Assembly (NCBI RefSeq): GCF_963675165.1 | Contig: NC_087377.1 | Coordinates: 3,564,978 to 3,628,977, forward strand | From: Halichondria panicea | Lineage: Eukaryota > Porifera > Demospongiae > Suberitida > Halichondriidae | Reading direction: 5' to 3' | Length of the DNA stretch: 64,000 nt | Position numbers and translations under genes: made by a program | Notes under the pieces: model-generated | Database searches by the model: none | What the model was told of the DNA's origin: nothing | What the model saw: only the letters and a program-made list of their open reading frames with translations | In this document: positions 12,001 through 23,588 of the stretch, piece after piece | Numbering within the stretch: position 1 is the stretch's first letter | Layout: each line of letters starts with the position of its first letter

Positions 12001-12990
12001 GAGAACTATTGATATATAATTATTTTTGCACCTCATCTTCGCTAATGCCAGAACACTTCATGGAATCTCTTTTTTTTTTTTTTCGTCAATGCATGGTTGA
12101 AACACCTGTGGCTTGGTGTATTTAATTATAATTATGGTGTAAAAAAATTATTGACATAATTATTCATTTTACATACTGACAGATTAATTGTCACGGTATG
12201 GTCACGGTATGGTCACGGTACGGCCACGACAGTAGTAAGTCTTTTTTATTGGGGCGCTCCAATCTTTGGTAGAGATATAATTACGCTTGCCTTCTATAAA
12301 ATGTAAGCAACATAAATTATTGTGTCAGGAAGTGCTTTGGATGCACCAGAATCACCTGCATGGGGGGGCTTCAGCCTCACCCCCATTTTCCTATCGCCTA
12401 TATAATTATATAGGCTTTGCATTACAGCTATATAGGACATATATATCTAGAGACGATGGTGTACAATCTACAAGCTTAACTATAGCGATTATCATCTACT
12501 TGCAATATAGTTTATGTTGTAACTATATATACGCCTGTATTTATCCAGTGAGAGTTTTCCTCACTCTCTCTCATAACTGTCTTTCAATCGCAGCATCATC
12601 ACTGCCTACTTCATTGTCACTGCTCGTCCATATACCTATTGTATATAGGACTGGTGTAGACTACGTATATATACACTGCATGCCAGGACTTGACTATAAT
12701 GAGGATTGTTTGTGTATACTGCATGTGTTGCATGGATCCTGGTATAGAATTTAGTCTACACCCATGACACACACTATATTATATCAAATTATCAAGACAA
12801 TACACAGTAATACATCTATTCAAGCAAAATCTATAGTAATTAGCTGCTGACAACACACTATATATATAGATGCATGCATGGTCATGCAACAAACCAGGTA
12901 CACACCAGTCTATCAGCCCAGCAAAATGAAATTATATAGTATATAGAGTCTACGTATAGTCCGTACACTTTGATTCAATCTCTATAGTCA
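9060..12990. other. Interior of the foldback insertion, no gene recognised
   Basis: AT-rich, with many TATAATTATA motifs, a short CATG repeat near 10233-10252 and three GTCACGGTATG-like repeats near 12191-12225. A short open stretch at about 9219-9300 (ADDAAILEIEEDMRVSEEYS) has the charged look of invertebrate retroelement gag segments, but it is too short to assign. Confidence 0.5.
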
Positions 12991-13214
12991 GAACTCAATA
13001 TAGTTTCTCATGATTGAATCTTCTGTCAAGAACTTACTCAAAAGGCTATCTTTGCACTGAGCCGTGAATAATAATCTTGCATCTAGTGAAATTGTAATCA
13101 ACATTTGAATTACTGCCCATGGAACGTCAAGAGTCGTTCTATAGTTGAGTAAAGTAACAATAACTGAAGGTATGGATGGACTGACTGCCTGCATTGCTTG
13201 TCCGATAAATGCTT

Positions 13215-14740
13215 TTTATCAATTACAGTTGAATCACTACTCATGAAAAGTCTGAAAAGTTGCTCCAGGAAGTTCCATGCAGTCGATTAATTAAGTATAG
13301 CCTCAGAATTGTAAACTTAGGTATATCAACATAATTATTGGCTGATATACCTGCTTGTCTATAGGACCAGCACTGAATATATTTTCTGGGTTTCCGTTTA
13401 CGAATCACTGCTCTCGGAAAGTCAGAAATATTTCTCAGCAAGTTCCCAGTCGATTAAAGTAACCTCAGAAGAGTGTATCAACGTATTGGCTGCTACCTGC
13501 TTGTCTAAGACCAGCACTAAATATATTTTCTGGGTTTCCGTTTATGAAGCACAGCTCTCGGAAAGTCAGAAAAGTTGCTTAGCAAGTTCCAGTCGATTAA
13601 AGTAACCTCAGAATTGTAAACTTGAGTATATATCAACATAATTATACTGGCTGATATCTGCATGCATGTCTATATATAGACCAGCACTGAATATGTTATT
13701 TTTCTGGATTCCCGTTAACGAACCACTACTCTCGGAAAGTCAGAAAAGTTGCTTAGCAAGTTCCAGTCGATTAAAGTAACCTCATGCAGAATTGTAAACT
13801 TGAGTATATATCAACATACTGGCTGATATCTGCATGCATATCTATAGATCAGCACTGAATATGTTATTTTTCTGGATTCCCGTTAACGAACCACTGCTCT
13901 CGGAAAGTCAGAAAAGTTGCTTAGCAAGTTCCAGTCGATTAAAGTAACCTCAGGATTGTAAACTTGAGTATATATCAACATACTGGCTGATATCTGCATG
14001 CATATCTATAGACCAGCACTGAATATGTTATTTTTCTGGATTTCCGTTAACGAACCACTGCTCTCGGAAAGTCAGAAAAGTTGCTCAGCAAGTTCCAGTC
14101 GATTAAAGTAACCTCAGAATTGTAAACTTGAGTATAATTATATCAACATACTGGCTGATATCTGCATGCATGTCTAGACCAGCACTGAATAATTATATTA
14201 TTTTTCAGGGTTCCCGTTAACGAACCACTGCTCTCGGAAAGTCAGAAAAGTTGCTCAGCAAGTTCCAGTCGATTCAAAAAACCTCAGAAGAGTATAATTA
14301 TATCAACATACTAGCTGATATCTGCATGCATGTCTAGACCAGCACTGAATATATTATTTTTCAGGGTTCCCGTTAACGAACCACTGCTCTCGGAAAGTCA
14401 GAAAAGTTGCTCAGCAAGTTCCAGTCGATTGAAGTAACCTCAGAATTGTAAACTTGAGTATAATTATATCAACATACTGGCTGATATCTGCATGCATGTC
14501 TAGACCAGCACTGAATATGTTATTTTTCAGGGTTCCCGTTAACGAACCACTGCTCTCGGAAAGTCAGAAAAGTTGCTCAGCAAGTTCCAGTCGATTAAAG
14601 TAACTTGAGTATATCAACATAACTTATTGGCTGATATACTTAATTGCTTGTATATAGACCATGGTTGAACACAATTATTCCAGTTCCCGTTCTATAATCA
14701 TGGCTCTCAGAAAGTCAGAAAAGTGGCTCAGCGTGTTTCA
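13215..14740 (+). repeat. Satellite array, right arm
   Basis: About ten tandem units of 145-175 bp. Each carries CCAGCACTGAATAT, GTTAACGAACCACT, CTCTCGGAAAGTCAG and CAGTCGATTAAAGTAACCTC. Internal units are nearly identical, and units at the inner edge are decayed. Several unit-to-unit differences are clean gains of an AATTAT hexamer. Confidence 0.85.
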
Positions 14741-15178
14741 GTATAGAGCCAAATAACCTCTGGACAATAAATTGGGGAGTATAAGTAGGAGTTAGGTGAC
14801 TGGCTGAATTAAAAATGATAATGTTAAATTCATACTAAATCTAGCTCAGTGTACAGACATAATTAATTCAGTCATTGTGCATGTAGATCTAGTAGCTAGA
14901 GTCTACTGCAGACATGTGCAAGTAGCTAGCTATTATATCAAGTCTATACTGCAGACAATGGAGAGTCTACTTAAATCTAGGCTGGCCAGCTTTCTACTTA
15001 CTTACATAGACTAGTAGAGTGATCAGGCAAGAGGATATCTCTGTGCAAAATCAAGGGTTAACCTTGGAATGCATTCCCCTGCTACGCCCACTCATTTACC
15101 TTTCACTTCCGCCTTTTCCGATTTCTGGCTTTCTGGTCCTACATGCGCATGCCTTAGGAAGAGGATCTCTGGGAAGAG

Positions 15179-17243
15179 ATGGATCTGAGATGGCTCTTTC
15201 TTTCAATCGCTTTTGTGGTATCTATAGAAGGTTGGTTTGTGATGAGTCAGTGGATTGTGTTCTATGTCTATATGCATGGTATTCTATATGTTTGCAGCTC
15301 AGTTTACAGTACAGCCAGTGTCAGTGGTACAGGCCCAGGGGTTAGATGCAGTGTTTGAGTGTCGGTATCTTGGAGCACAATATCACTATTGGGGGCTCAA
15401 TAGAGACTTTCCTACTTACTACTACCCACCAGATGTGACTGTTACTCAACCGTCTGGTGATACCCCAGCAACACTGACCATCCCAGCTACAGCACAGTAC
15501 AATATCACTGTTGTGCAGTGTGAGGCCTGGGTTAGAGACGGAAGAGTGTTCATACGTAAATTATCAGTAAATGCTACCTTGCAAGTACAAGGTAGTCACA
15601 AACATTAAATAGCTTGTTCTTTTACCCCGTTCCTCCCAGGTCCTCTTTCAGCTGTCTCTAACCTCCATGTTCAGTCATCAAGCACCAACATCACAATCAC
15701 CTGGGATGCTCCCTTCTCTCTTAACCTCACCACTGCTGAACCAGACATACAGTATTGTGTGGATGTGTACGATAGTGCCACTGGTGTTCTACTACACTCT
15801 GAGTGTGGCATTATTGAGGAACACTACACCTATTCTCCTAGCAACCCCTGCTCGATGTATGCATTGTTAGTGACACCTAAGAGTAATCTTGACGGAGCTC
15901 TCAATGGAAGCATTGGTAAGTAAACTTATTGAAATGTGTGAGTGGCTCAATGAAATCACAATCTAACACAGCACGGTTTCAGGAATTCACAGTGCGGCCA
16001 GTATCAGTGATACAAGCTGAAGGCCTGAAGGCAGTGTTTGAGTGTTTGTACCCTGGTGCCCTGAGTCACAGTTGGGAGATCAATGGAATGTACCCAGCTG
16101 ATGATGCGTTTCCACCTGATGTAACTCGTACCCTACCGTCTGGTGATACTCCAGCAAGACTGGCCATCCCAGCCACAGACCAGTACAACAACACTGTGGT
16201 GCAGTGTAGGGCTGTGCTCATTGTTGATGGAAATGCGCAGATTATGCCAACATGTGATGTTCTGTTATTAATACAAGGTATCCAGGTTTTATTGAACATT
16301 ACAATTTATGCTTTGAGCACCACTTCAGGTCCATTGGATTCTGTTACTGGACTGAGACTGGACATTGTGACCTCTACTTCAGTGACTCTCACCTGGGATG
16401 CTCCCTTCTCTCTAGACCTCACCACAGCTGAGCCAGACATACAGTATTGTGTGGATGTGTACAGTGTCCCTAGAGGACAACTGGTGGAGTCAACATGTGA
16501 CATCATCAACACTAACTACACTTTCTCTACCAGTGATCAAGACCAGTTAGTATTTACAGTGACACCAAGAAGCAATGTGGAGGGTAGTCTCAATGGAACC
16601 TCCAGTGAACTAGTCGGACCTCCTTCGCAAGGTAAATGGTCTGTGTACCAAGCATTATCTATTATAGTTATGTAGTACCACTCTCTTCACAGTTAACGAT
16701 ACGATTACTGACATCTCACCATCGTCATCTCTTCCTGAGTATATTCAATCACCCTCTATTTATACAATAGCAGGTGAGTAATAAAATATGCTAAGCAGGT
16801 TTAACTGTCGTATGATTGGCTGTTTATACCCTATAATTATGTTATACAGTGTCTTCAAGTGTGACTGCTGTGGTAGTTCTACTCCTACTCTTAGTCATCG
16901 CCATTTTAACAGCTGTTGTCATAGTGAAACGAAAACAAAGGAACCACAAAGGTAAACTGTTGACAATTAATTTTGTTTATTGTATTTACTATTTCTCTTT
17001 AATTTAGGTGATGTTGTTGTATCAGATGGAAGAGTGGATTGGTCATCAACATTGCCAGGAATTGAGCAGCCTAACGAAGCTTATGCTCCAGTACTCAATA
17101 AGAACATTGCTTATGAGCAGACACGGATACCAAGACACAATGAACACACCACCACCATTGTCCCCACGGTAGTAGCAATGGAGGATGGGAACACTGAGCC
17201 AAGTCATGAGTACGAAGAAGTATTACCTCAGGGACATTTTTAG
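15179..17243 (+). CDS. Ig/FN3 single-pass transmembrane receptor, gene B (complete)
   Basis: Eight exons: 15179-15230, 15298-15591, 15640-15915, 15972-16277, 16329-16631, 16693-16773, 16850-16951, 17008-17243. All introns are GT-AG and phase 1, and the sum is 1650 nt (549 aa) without a break. Order: signal peptide (1-17), Ig-like 1 (18-115; Cys39, Trp49, Cys92), FN3-like 1 (about 116-207, TWDAPFSLNL), Ig-like 2 (about 208-309; FECLYPG...VVQCRAV), FN3-like 2 (about 310-410), Ser/Thr-rich stalk, TM helix (about 442-462) with KRKQRNHK after it, and a 78-residue tail. The tail has Tyr497 (YAPV), Tyr507 (YEQT) and Tyr540 (YEEV). YEEV resembles Src-type SH2 ligands; this is an inference from motif. 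The start was chosen because the signal exon is conserved in four copies. It is likely a cell-surface recognition receptor; the ligand is unknown. Confidence 0.9.
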
Positions 17244-17537
17244 AATGATTGAGCGTCACCTAACATTATTACATAATGTAGTTGTCCCAAATACACGTAA
17301 AATAAATTGTGGTTACATTAGTGTTGTTATTTTTTCGAGAAGTTCCGATAATTATGCTGCTTAATTGAACCATGACAACCGTGCCTCGTTCACACACTCA
17401 GTATTCAAAGTGAAAAGTTTAATTGGGCCTGAAGCAATCGTTGATTTAAGCAAACCATTCAATAGAGCTATATGAAATAGCTACAAAGTGCACCCTTTAT
17501 CACAAATAATTATTACACAACAACTGTACTCTAAGTG
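17244..17537. other. 3' flank between gene B and RASSF
   Basis: Short convergent intergenic region. A polyadenylation-type AATAAA is at 17301-17306. Most of it recurs at 63318-63581 with small differences, marking a block duplication that included both gene ends. Confidence 0.7.
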
Positions 17538-20500
17538 CTAAGTGTCTGTTTGTGAACTATTCAGTGCATCTTTAACCTCTCCTCTCCAGCGACCAAACCT
17601 GTGCACACAATAATTATACAGTGATAAACTTTCCACTATACAAGCTCGGGTTTCACACCTTGATCTAATCCTCTTTTCCTCCTTTTCTTCCTCCTTGGTG
17701 AATTTGGTGCAGAATGTCTCCAGTTCGTGCACAGTGAACTTGATCCACTGTGAAGCCTGGATGAAAGGGTGTGCATGCAATGGCGTAACTTAAGACATTT
17801 AGGGGGGATCTGAGGTAATTGGTAAGGCACGCTGACTCTTATAATTATGGGGGGGGGGAGCTTCAGCCTCAAAATCATGTTGTTTTCTATGTGCATGAGC
17901 TTCAAACAACAAATACGCAATAATTACAGAACAATTCTTGGTTGCTGGCCTCACAGTTGAATGCAAAGTTGAGTACAGAGTCATTGTATTAATTGATAGT
18001 GTATGTTTTATTCTAAAGTATTGAACCAATGAGAGCCTACAATTATACGTAATAAGAATGAGACTGATGAATGCAGCTGCTAGCAATGTACCAGTCAGAG
18101 AACAACATTGCGCATCACTAATGCAGCAGGCAGGAATTGACATAATAATTGAGGAGCGTTACTTTTAAAAAGCTGGTGGGGACAGCTACTTAAATTGAGA
18201 TCACTGAACACACACTGTTACAGTAACTAGCACTGGCTAGTTGCATTGATATAATCACAGTCGAGTGTTATATTCTACAATCTTTGGTAGCAAATGAATT
18301 TCTCACTATACGAATGTGAGTTGATATAAGAGGCACTCAAAATGAAACTCCTCACCTCTGCTGACAGAATCTCCTCCACCTCTGAGGTTTCAATGACAAA
18401 CAGTTTAGCGATATCTTCAGAGGGTCCTAACTTGAGTCGTAGCTTGAGTGGGTAGTCATCGTCCTTACACAACTCTTTGCGGCCATTGTCATAGAACACA
18501 CAGAGAGAGAACTGGGACACATCATTCTCAACCTGGACAAGAGGAGAGAGGAATTTTAGGGTATATAGACAAAAGATAATAGACTGGCTATACCTATACC
18601 TATAGTACAGTACCGCCACAGATCAAAAGAGAAGCAGTATACATGTACAGTAATAATTATAGACTAAAGTGTGTACTTGCAACACAACAAAGAATTGCCA
18701 AAAATAGCAGTCACAAGCTTATATAAGAGTGCCAAAAATGTTATTTCATTATCACTACTATAATAGCCAAGACTGCCAAAGATCTAGTTTGGTTTTTTCT
18801 GAAGCTAAACCTTTAATTACTGTACGTTCAAGCAAACAAACAATTACTGTACGTTCAAGCAAACAAACATATAGATCTAGCATACATTACGCCATGATTC
18901 GTGATTACAGCCTCCTATGGGATATAATTATTATGATTCACACCTTGAATTTGGCTAGTAGCATTTTGAGCACATCAACAGTCTGGATGGCATTGGACAC
19001 TCTCAAGTTCGTGGACTGGCCGTGTGGAGGAGTGTACCTGTGATGCTGTGCAAAGATAGTGGAGGGGGAGGGGTTAGTCAAGTTTGGATCACAGCACACT
19101 ATAATTATAGACCAATAGCTACTTATAGCTCTTAGTAGCTGCATGCTTGATAGTGTTATAATAATTATACGTTAGATCTTAAATATCTAGTAGTTTATTA
19201 TGAGATTGTACCCTAGTCTCCATTCTGATTTCAGTCTTTTTCCGTCAAGACAGTCGTCTGAACGAAGCCGATCGTTTTCTTGTTGAGTTCCAGTTTACAT
19301 CGAGACTACTGCAAGGGTATCAGAACACAACGATAATGTACACGGCCGGCCCACTCTCTGTTCACTATTGAATCTCACCAAGTTAGCGAAGATCTGCTGA
19401 TAGCACTTCCCCTGTCTCTGTCGTGGTCTTCAGCCGATGGCTCCATTGAGTACATTAGCTCCCGACGATTCCTTTTTGCTCTGACCTGTGAGGCAATACA
19501 GGACATGAATACACACCACACAAGTACATGTACATGCACAGTAGTTACTTCCTACGGCTGATTCCAATTACAAAAACAAAGCCCATAAGTTTACTACAAC
19601 AGAGTACAGGCTTGTTGGCTAACAAAAACAAAAAGTAACCCAGTTATAATTATAATGAGAGAGCACTGTAAAGTACACAGCTTTTGCAGTGGTTTTGCTA
19701 CCTCTGACTGCTCATAATGATTACAAGCTAGGCCATGATAATCGTGCAGTCAGTCTTCTATATCTGAGTTGCTTGTTTAGGTCAAGATGACTGACCACAG
19801 TAGTGTATGAACGAAAAGCCAATTTAAGCTACAAATGCATACAGCATTGATTTCTATTCATACCTTCTGAGCTTCTTCCAGCATCACGGTGTATGCTGTG
19901 TCGTCCATCCCCACAAAGTTGTACGTAGAATCTCTCCTACTCCCTAAGTATGAAATGATACCCCATATGCGGTTACATCTCATGTATATAGATCAGGAAA
20001 ATGCGTGTACTCAATATATAATGAACACATGTCTATATCTGTTATCTCCACAAGATCCACAACAAGATATGGCAGTACAATAACGTACCAGCATTGTCCC
20101 ATCCGTTGACCAATTGTAGCAGCTTCTTCCTCTCACCGTCGTTCAGCTCAGTGCCATTACTCGAGCTCACAAATTCGTGAAAGGAATCTCTGTTGTTCCT
20201 GGCTTTAGCGTACATAACTCCGGGGGCCAATCGAATCGACTTCTTCAAACCCCAGTAGATCTTGAGCACTCCCTCAAAAAATAGCTGACCATTTACCTAA
20301 ACAATCCAGATGGATAATTATAATGAAGTTCAAGAGCAATTAAGTGGTATACAATTGGCACAAGGAGTGCATGCAACATAGGACACATAATTATCACAGG
20401 AGGATCACTTGGAGCCTTGATTTATTAATTCCAAATGTAATGCATGTACCTCTTTTGACTGAAGTTCCTCAGCTGTATTCTGCTTGTACATATTGTACTC

Positions 20501-21815
20501 GGCAATTTTACTCAACAGTTTATTTCTAGAGGGGGGGGGGGAGAAAGATTGAATATTATTGTGTAAAATACTATTTTACATGCTTCGGTAATAAAGTGCC
20601 AAGTTACCGGGTAAGTACTTGGCCGGGAGGTATTTTTCTTTTAAATGACAACATACGTTTCTGGTGCTGGCTGCTTATTGACGGCACCAGGGCCAATCTT
20701 GGAGGCCATGAGGACTCCTCCATTCCTGAAACCTTCCTGTCCAAACAAGAGCTGGTAGCAACCGTTGCAGTAAGGCTTCTCTTGGTGCTGTGATGGAAGG
20801 AATTTCGTTATAATGCATGAGGTGGAATTAACCCAGGTACCAAATGAACAGTTTGCAAACAAAAAACAACAACTCCTAAAAGGCCACCTCTGTATATTTT
20901 ACGATTAAAGGTATAGAGGGTTCACTGTAACCATGCATTATAATGTCATAATAGGTATAATCAGACTGTATAATTATTGTAGTACTCAGCAATACCATAT
21001 AAACATGGCCTTAATAGTTTGCTTCCATTGTTACAGAGGGGAATCTACCATACATACATACATGCACATATCACTTGATTGATGTATTGAAATGCTCACT
21101 ATAATTGAGTGTTGTCCAGGTGGCAGTGTTCGATCGCAGTAGTCACACCTCAGGCAAGATGGGCACCAGTCACTTTCCCCAGCGACCTGACGATCAGCTG
21201 TACAATAATCCAATAGGTAGGGTTACCGGGATTCTATGTTGGATTTACGAAGGTTTAAATTTCGTAGTTTAACCTCTCAGAGATGCCTTTTAGTATGATA
21301 GTACAAACAAAATAGGAATTTACAGACTGTGTTGGGGGTAATCTATTGATTGGAGGGGAAGCTGATATAGAAGTGTTTATATAGGGGAGAAGCTATAGCC
21401 ACACAACTTATATTTCAAACATATACAAGCATGAGTAGTGAGAGAACTACTTACCTTTTTTCTTGAAAGCTGTTCTCTGTTTTGACCTGCACGATAATAA
21501 TTATCATATAATTATGAATTAAGGAACAACTACATTTACGTACTACTATTATCAATGAGTTGTAATAAGGTAGAGCGTGTGTAACTTTTAGCGGCCACTG
21601 TTTTACGAATACTTTCAGCTATACCTTCTGCTCTTAGTATCCACTGACATGGCTCCATTACCCGAGTTCTCCTCCACAATGGGGCTGAGGCCATTGCCTG
21701 CTTCAAGAGAGAGAGATGAGATCAAATCATCCTCTTCTAGAGAAGTATCCACAGAGTTGAAGCCGTTTTCTGTTCTTGTCCTGTCTTCGCACATCTCACT
21801 CATAACTGAAGACAC
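17538..21815 (-). CDS. RASSF-family Ras-association protein (LIM-like, RA, SARAH)
   Basis: Twelve exons on the minus strand, 5' to 3': 21815-21625 (ATG at 21803), 21486-21455, 21197-21100, 20787-20657, 20525-20450, 20296-20089, 19943-19864, 19485-19379, 19037-18944, 18532-18356, 17756-17659, 17598-17538. Phases agree at every junction and give 446 aa. After an acidic N terminus comes a LIM-like zinc finger (residues 82-113: CPSC, CDYC, then CNGC); the expected first Cys pair upstream is not seen. The RA domain spans about 305-394 (LRVSNAIQTVDVLKMLLAKF; DDDYPLKLRLKLGP). The C terminus (395-446, WIKFTVHELETF then a Glu/Lys helix) fits a SARAH coiled coil, which in this family binds Hippo (MST) kinases. 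LIM plus RA plus SARAH is the Drosophila RASSF arrangement. An upstream coding exon cannot be excluded because 21815 is an acceptor. Confidence 0.88.
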
Positions 21816-22390
21816 CTGAAATGATAGATAAACGAGTCGAAACGATTAATAATTACGTTTTGGCTATTATTACCGTAGTGTTAGAATAGCTATAATTATG
21901 TGTTTTGGGAACTTTTAGACAACAAAAACGTTATGCGATTTTTAGATAAATTTGTTTCTGGATTAGGCTGTGAGGCCTTGCGATACAAATTTATGCAATA
22001 TGGTATATACATGTAGCCGCTTGCATAAAATAAAAGTATAATCAATTTGTATCACGCATACAATTCTTGCATTACAATATAATCATACAGAGGTACTTTT
22101 GAAATGTTCATTTGGGACCTGCATGCTAACGTTCGTACAGTGTTAACAAACGCCATTGTTCTATGCAGCAATTATTATTATTATTATGACTCTTCAATGA
22201 ATTCCAGCACCAATTGGGGACTGAGAATTTTGAAACTAGTTTGACGTTTTGCTGGGTTTTACTATATAGTACCTGGAAATGCTTTGTGACCTAACTATTA
22301 AGGCAATAGTTATTACGACATTGCTGAGTCTAGCTGACTTACAATACATTTTGTTTACGTATTATGACATTATTGATTACTGCTGCTTAC
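21816..22390. other. Spacer between RASSF exon 1 and the next minus-strand exon
   Basis: AT-rich. No open frame is supported. The upstream exon ending at 22391 (phase 2) does not join the RASSF exon at 21815 in frame, so the two appear to be separate genes unless a small exon was missed here. Confidence 0.5.
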
Positions 22391-23136
22391 CTGTGGCGAT
22401 GGATGGAGAAACACTTTGCTTGAGCTTGTTTTGGATCGCCTCGAAAAAGTTTCGTTTGAAGATCGAGATAGGGGACAGACAAGTGAAGAGTGTCCAGCGT
22501 AGCAGTGGACACAGGGAACACTTCAGCAGCAATGCTCTTAGCAAGGGACAGTAGCAAAACACAGTCCTCTTGAATCGATACAAGTTGCAGATCCCACGGT
22601 TCAATGTTTAACTTGTTCGCTAGTTGCAAGCACACTGATTTGATTTGCTTGAGGCTCACAGCAGAATTTCTGTGGTGTGTGTATTGCAGAGCCAGGTATA
22701 CAGTATTTGAACCTGTGCTTCGAGAATGGAGTGTCGTGAATGGAACTTCATTCACATTTCGGGTGCATGCAGTACGTATCAAACTTGTCCAAATAGTTTC
22801 TGAGATGTTGTCTACCACTATATTTGAACCAAATTCATAGAAAGTCGTAATTGAAGAAAGAGGTACGTTTGCATATAATCCCATTAGATCAACTTTCTTT
22901 GTTAGTAGGAGAATCTTTTTCTTTATGGCAGATTTTATCAACAAGCGACGTGGTTCATCAAACAAGAACGTGATTTCCTCGAATTCTGATTTCAATTTGC
23001 CTTCGCATATTTTATCTCTCACAATACAACCAGATGTTTTGAGAGACATAAATTGCAACGTATCTCCTCCCTTCTTGCACGGGGTAGTACAGTGGAGAGA
23101 AACTTCTGCACTGTGCATTTCTGACAAAAAGGGCAT
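22391..23136 (-). CDS. Exon of an unrecognised protein (248 codons, open)
   Basis: An open frame runs from at least 23136 (ATG; the frame is open back to a TGA at 23214-23212) to a good GTAAGC donor after 22391, leaving phase 2. The encoded segment is rich in short beta-like and helical stretches. It ends with LKQIKSVCLQLANKLNIEP, followed by IQEDCVLLLSLAKSIAAEVF and a Leu-rich close. From memory this last part resembles a C-terminal module seen in large sponge and cnidarian proteins near death-fold domains, but I cannot confirm that. No signal peptide or TM helix is seen. The downstream exon was not found. Confidence 0.5.
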
Positions 23137-23588
23137 GAAAATCGAGTCAAATGCGTAACTTGTATTTGTGGAATGGTAGGTCTTAGCTTGACATGATAGT
23201 TTCGAGCAATTTCATCAACACACAGATGTCTGACAAGCACGGTGCAGCTCAGCCTAGCTTGATTGACAACGTGGATAGCCTCGAGTAAAACCCGGGAAAA
23301 CACGGATGGTTATTCGAGGTCCCTTCCATTTCCTTCCTATGAGGCTATAATATACTTTCTGTTGCAACTATCCCATTTCTACCTAGAGGTCACAGATCTG
23401 CTCCTGATACATATTGCCAAAGCTGTGGCCTGAAATATTCCAAGATAACCTTCCCAAACAGCTCATTTCTCAGGGACTGCAGTGCTTCTCTTGCAATGAT
23501 ATGAAGCTTCTTATAGCTGTGGCTCTGTTGGTTGTTGGACTCTCTCCTTACCCAGGCTTCAGTCAGACCAGTGAGACACCAACTGATG

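Larger units (their letters stand above)
7612..15150. mobile_element. 7.5-kb foldback insertion with satellite-bearing arms
   Basis: The first bases (ATGCGCATGTAGGACC, 7612) are the reverse complement of the last (ending 15150). The match continues inward with gaps through about 7612-9040 on the left and 13215-15150 on the right. Each arm has a unique outer part (about 430-500 bp) and then a tandem array of units about 145-175 bp long containing CTCTCGGAAAGTCAGAAAAG. There are about seven units on the left and about ten on the right. The interior (9060-13000) is AT-rich with no gene I can support. No clear target duplication is visible. It may be a large foldback element or an inverted duplication around a spacer. 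Confidence 0.75.

Noticed and set aside
12287..12754. 155-codon plus-strand frame inside the foldback interior
   Set aside because: Composition is that of AT-rich random DNA (many Tyr, Ile, Ser, Cys), with no splice context, paralogue or domain.
13215..14740. Regularly spaced repeats as a CRISPR-like array
   Set aside because: Units of 145-175 bp are repeated along their whole length with no unique spacers, and the context is a spliced eukaryotic genome.
21815..22391. Unknown minus-strand exon as RASSF exon 1
   Set aside because: Joining the phase-2 donor at 22391 to the acceptor at 21815 gives an immediate stop, and no phase-correcting exon was found between them.
23019..23303. Minus-strand frame with CPFCQKC and CNLC as a zinc finger
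   Set aside because: It overlaps the longer open exon in another frame, the spacing fits no known finger, and no splice or start context supports it.
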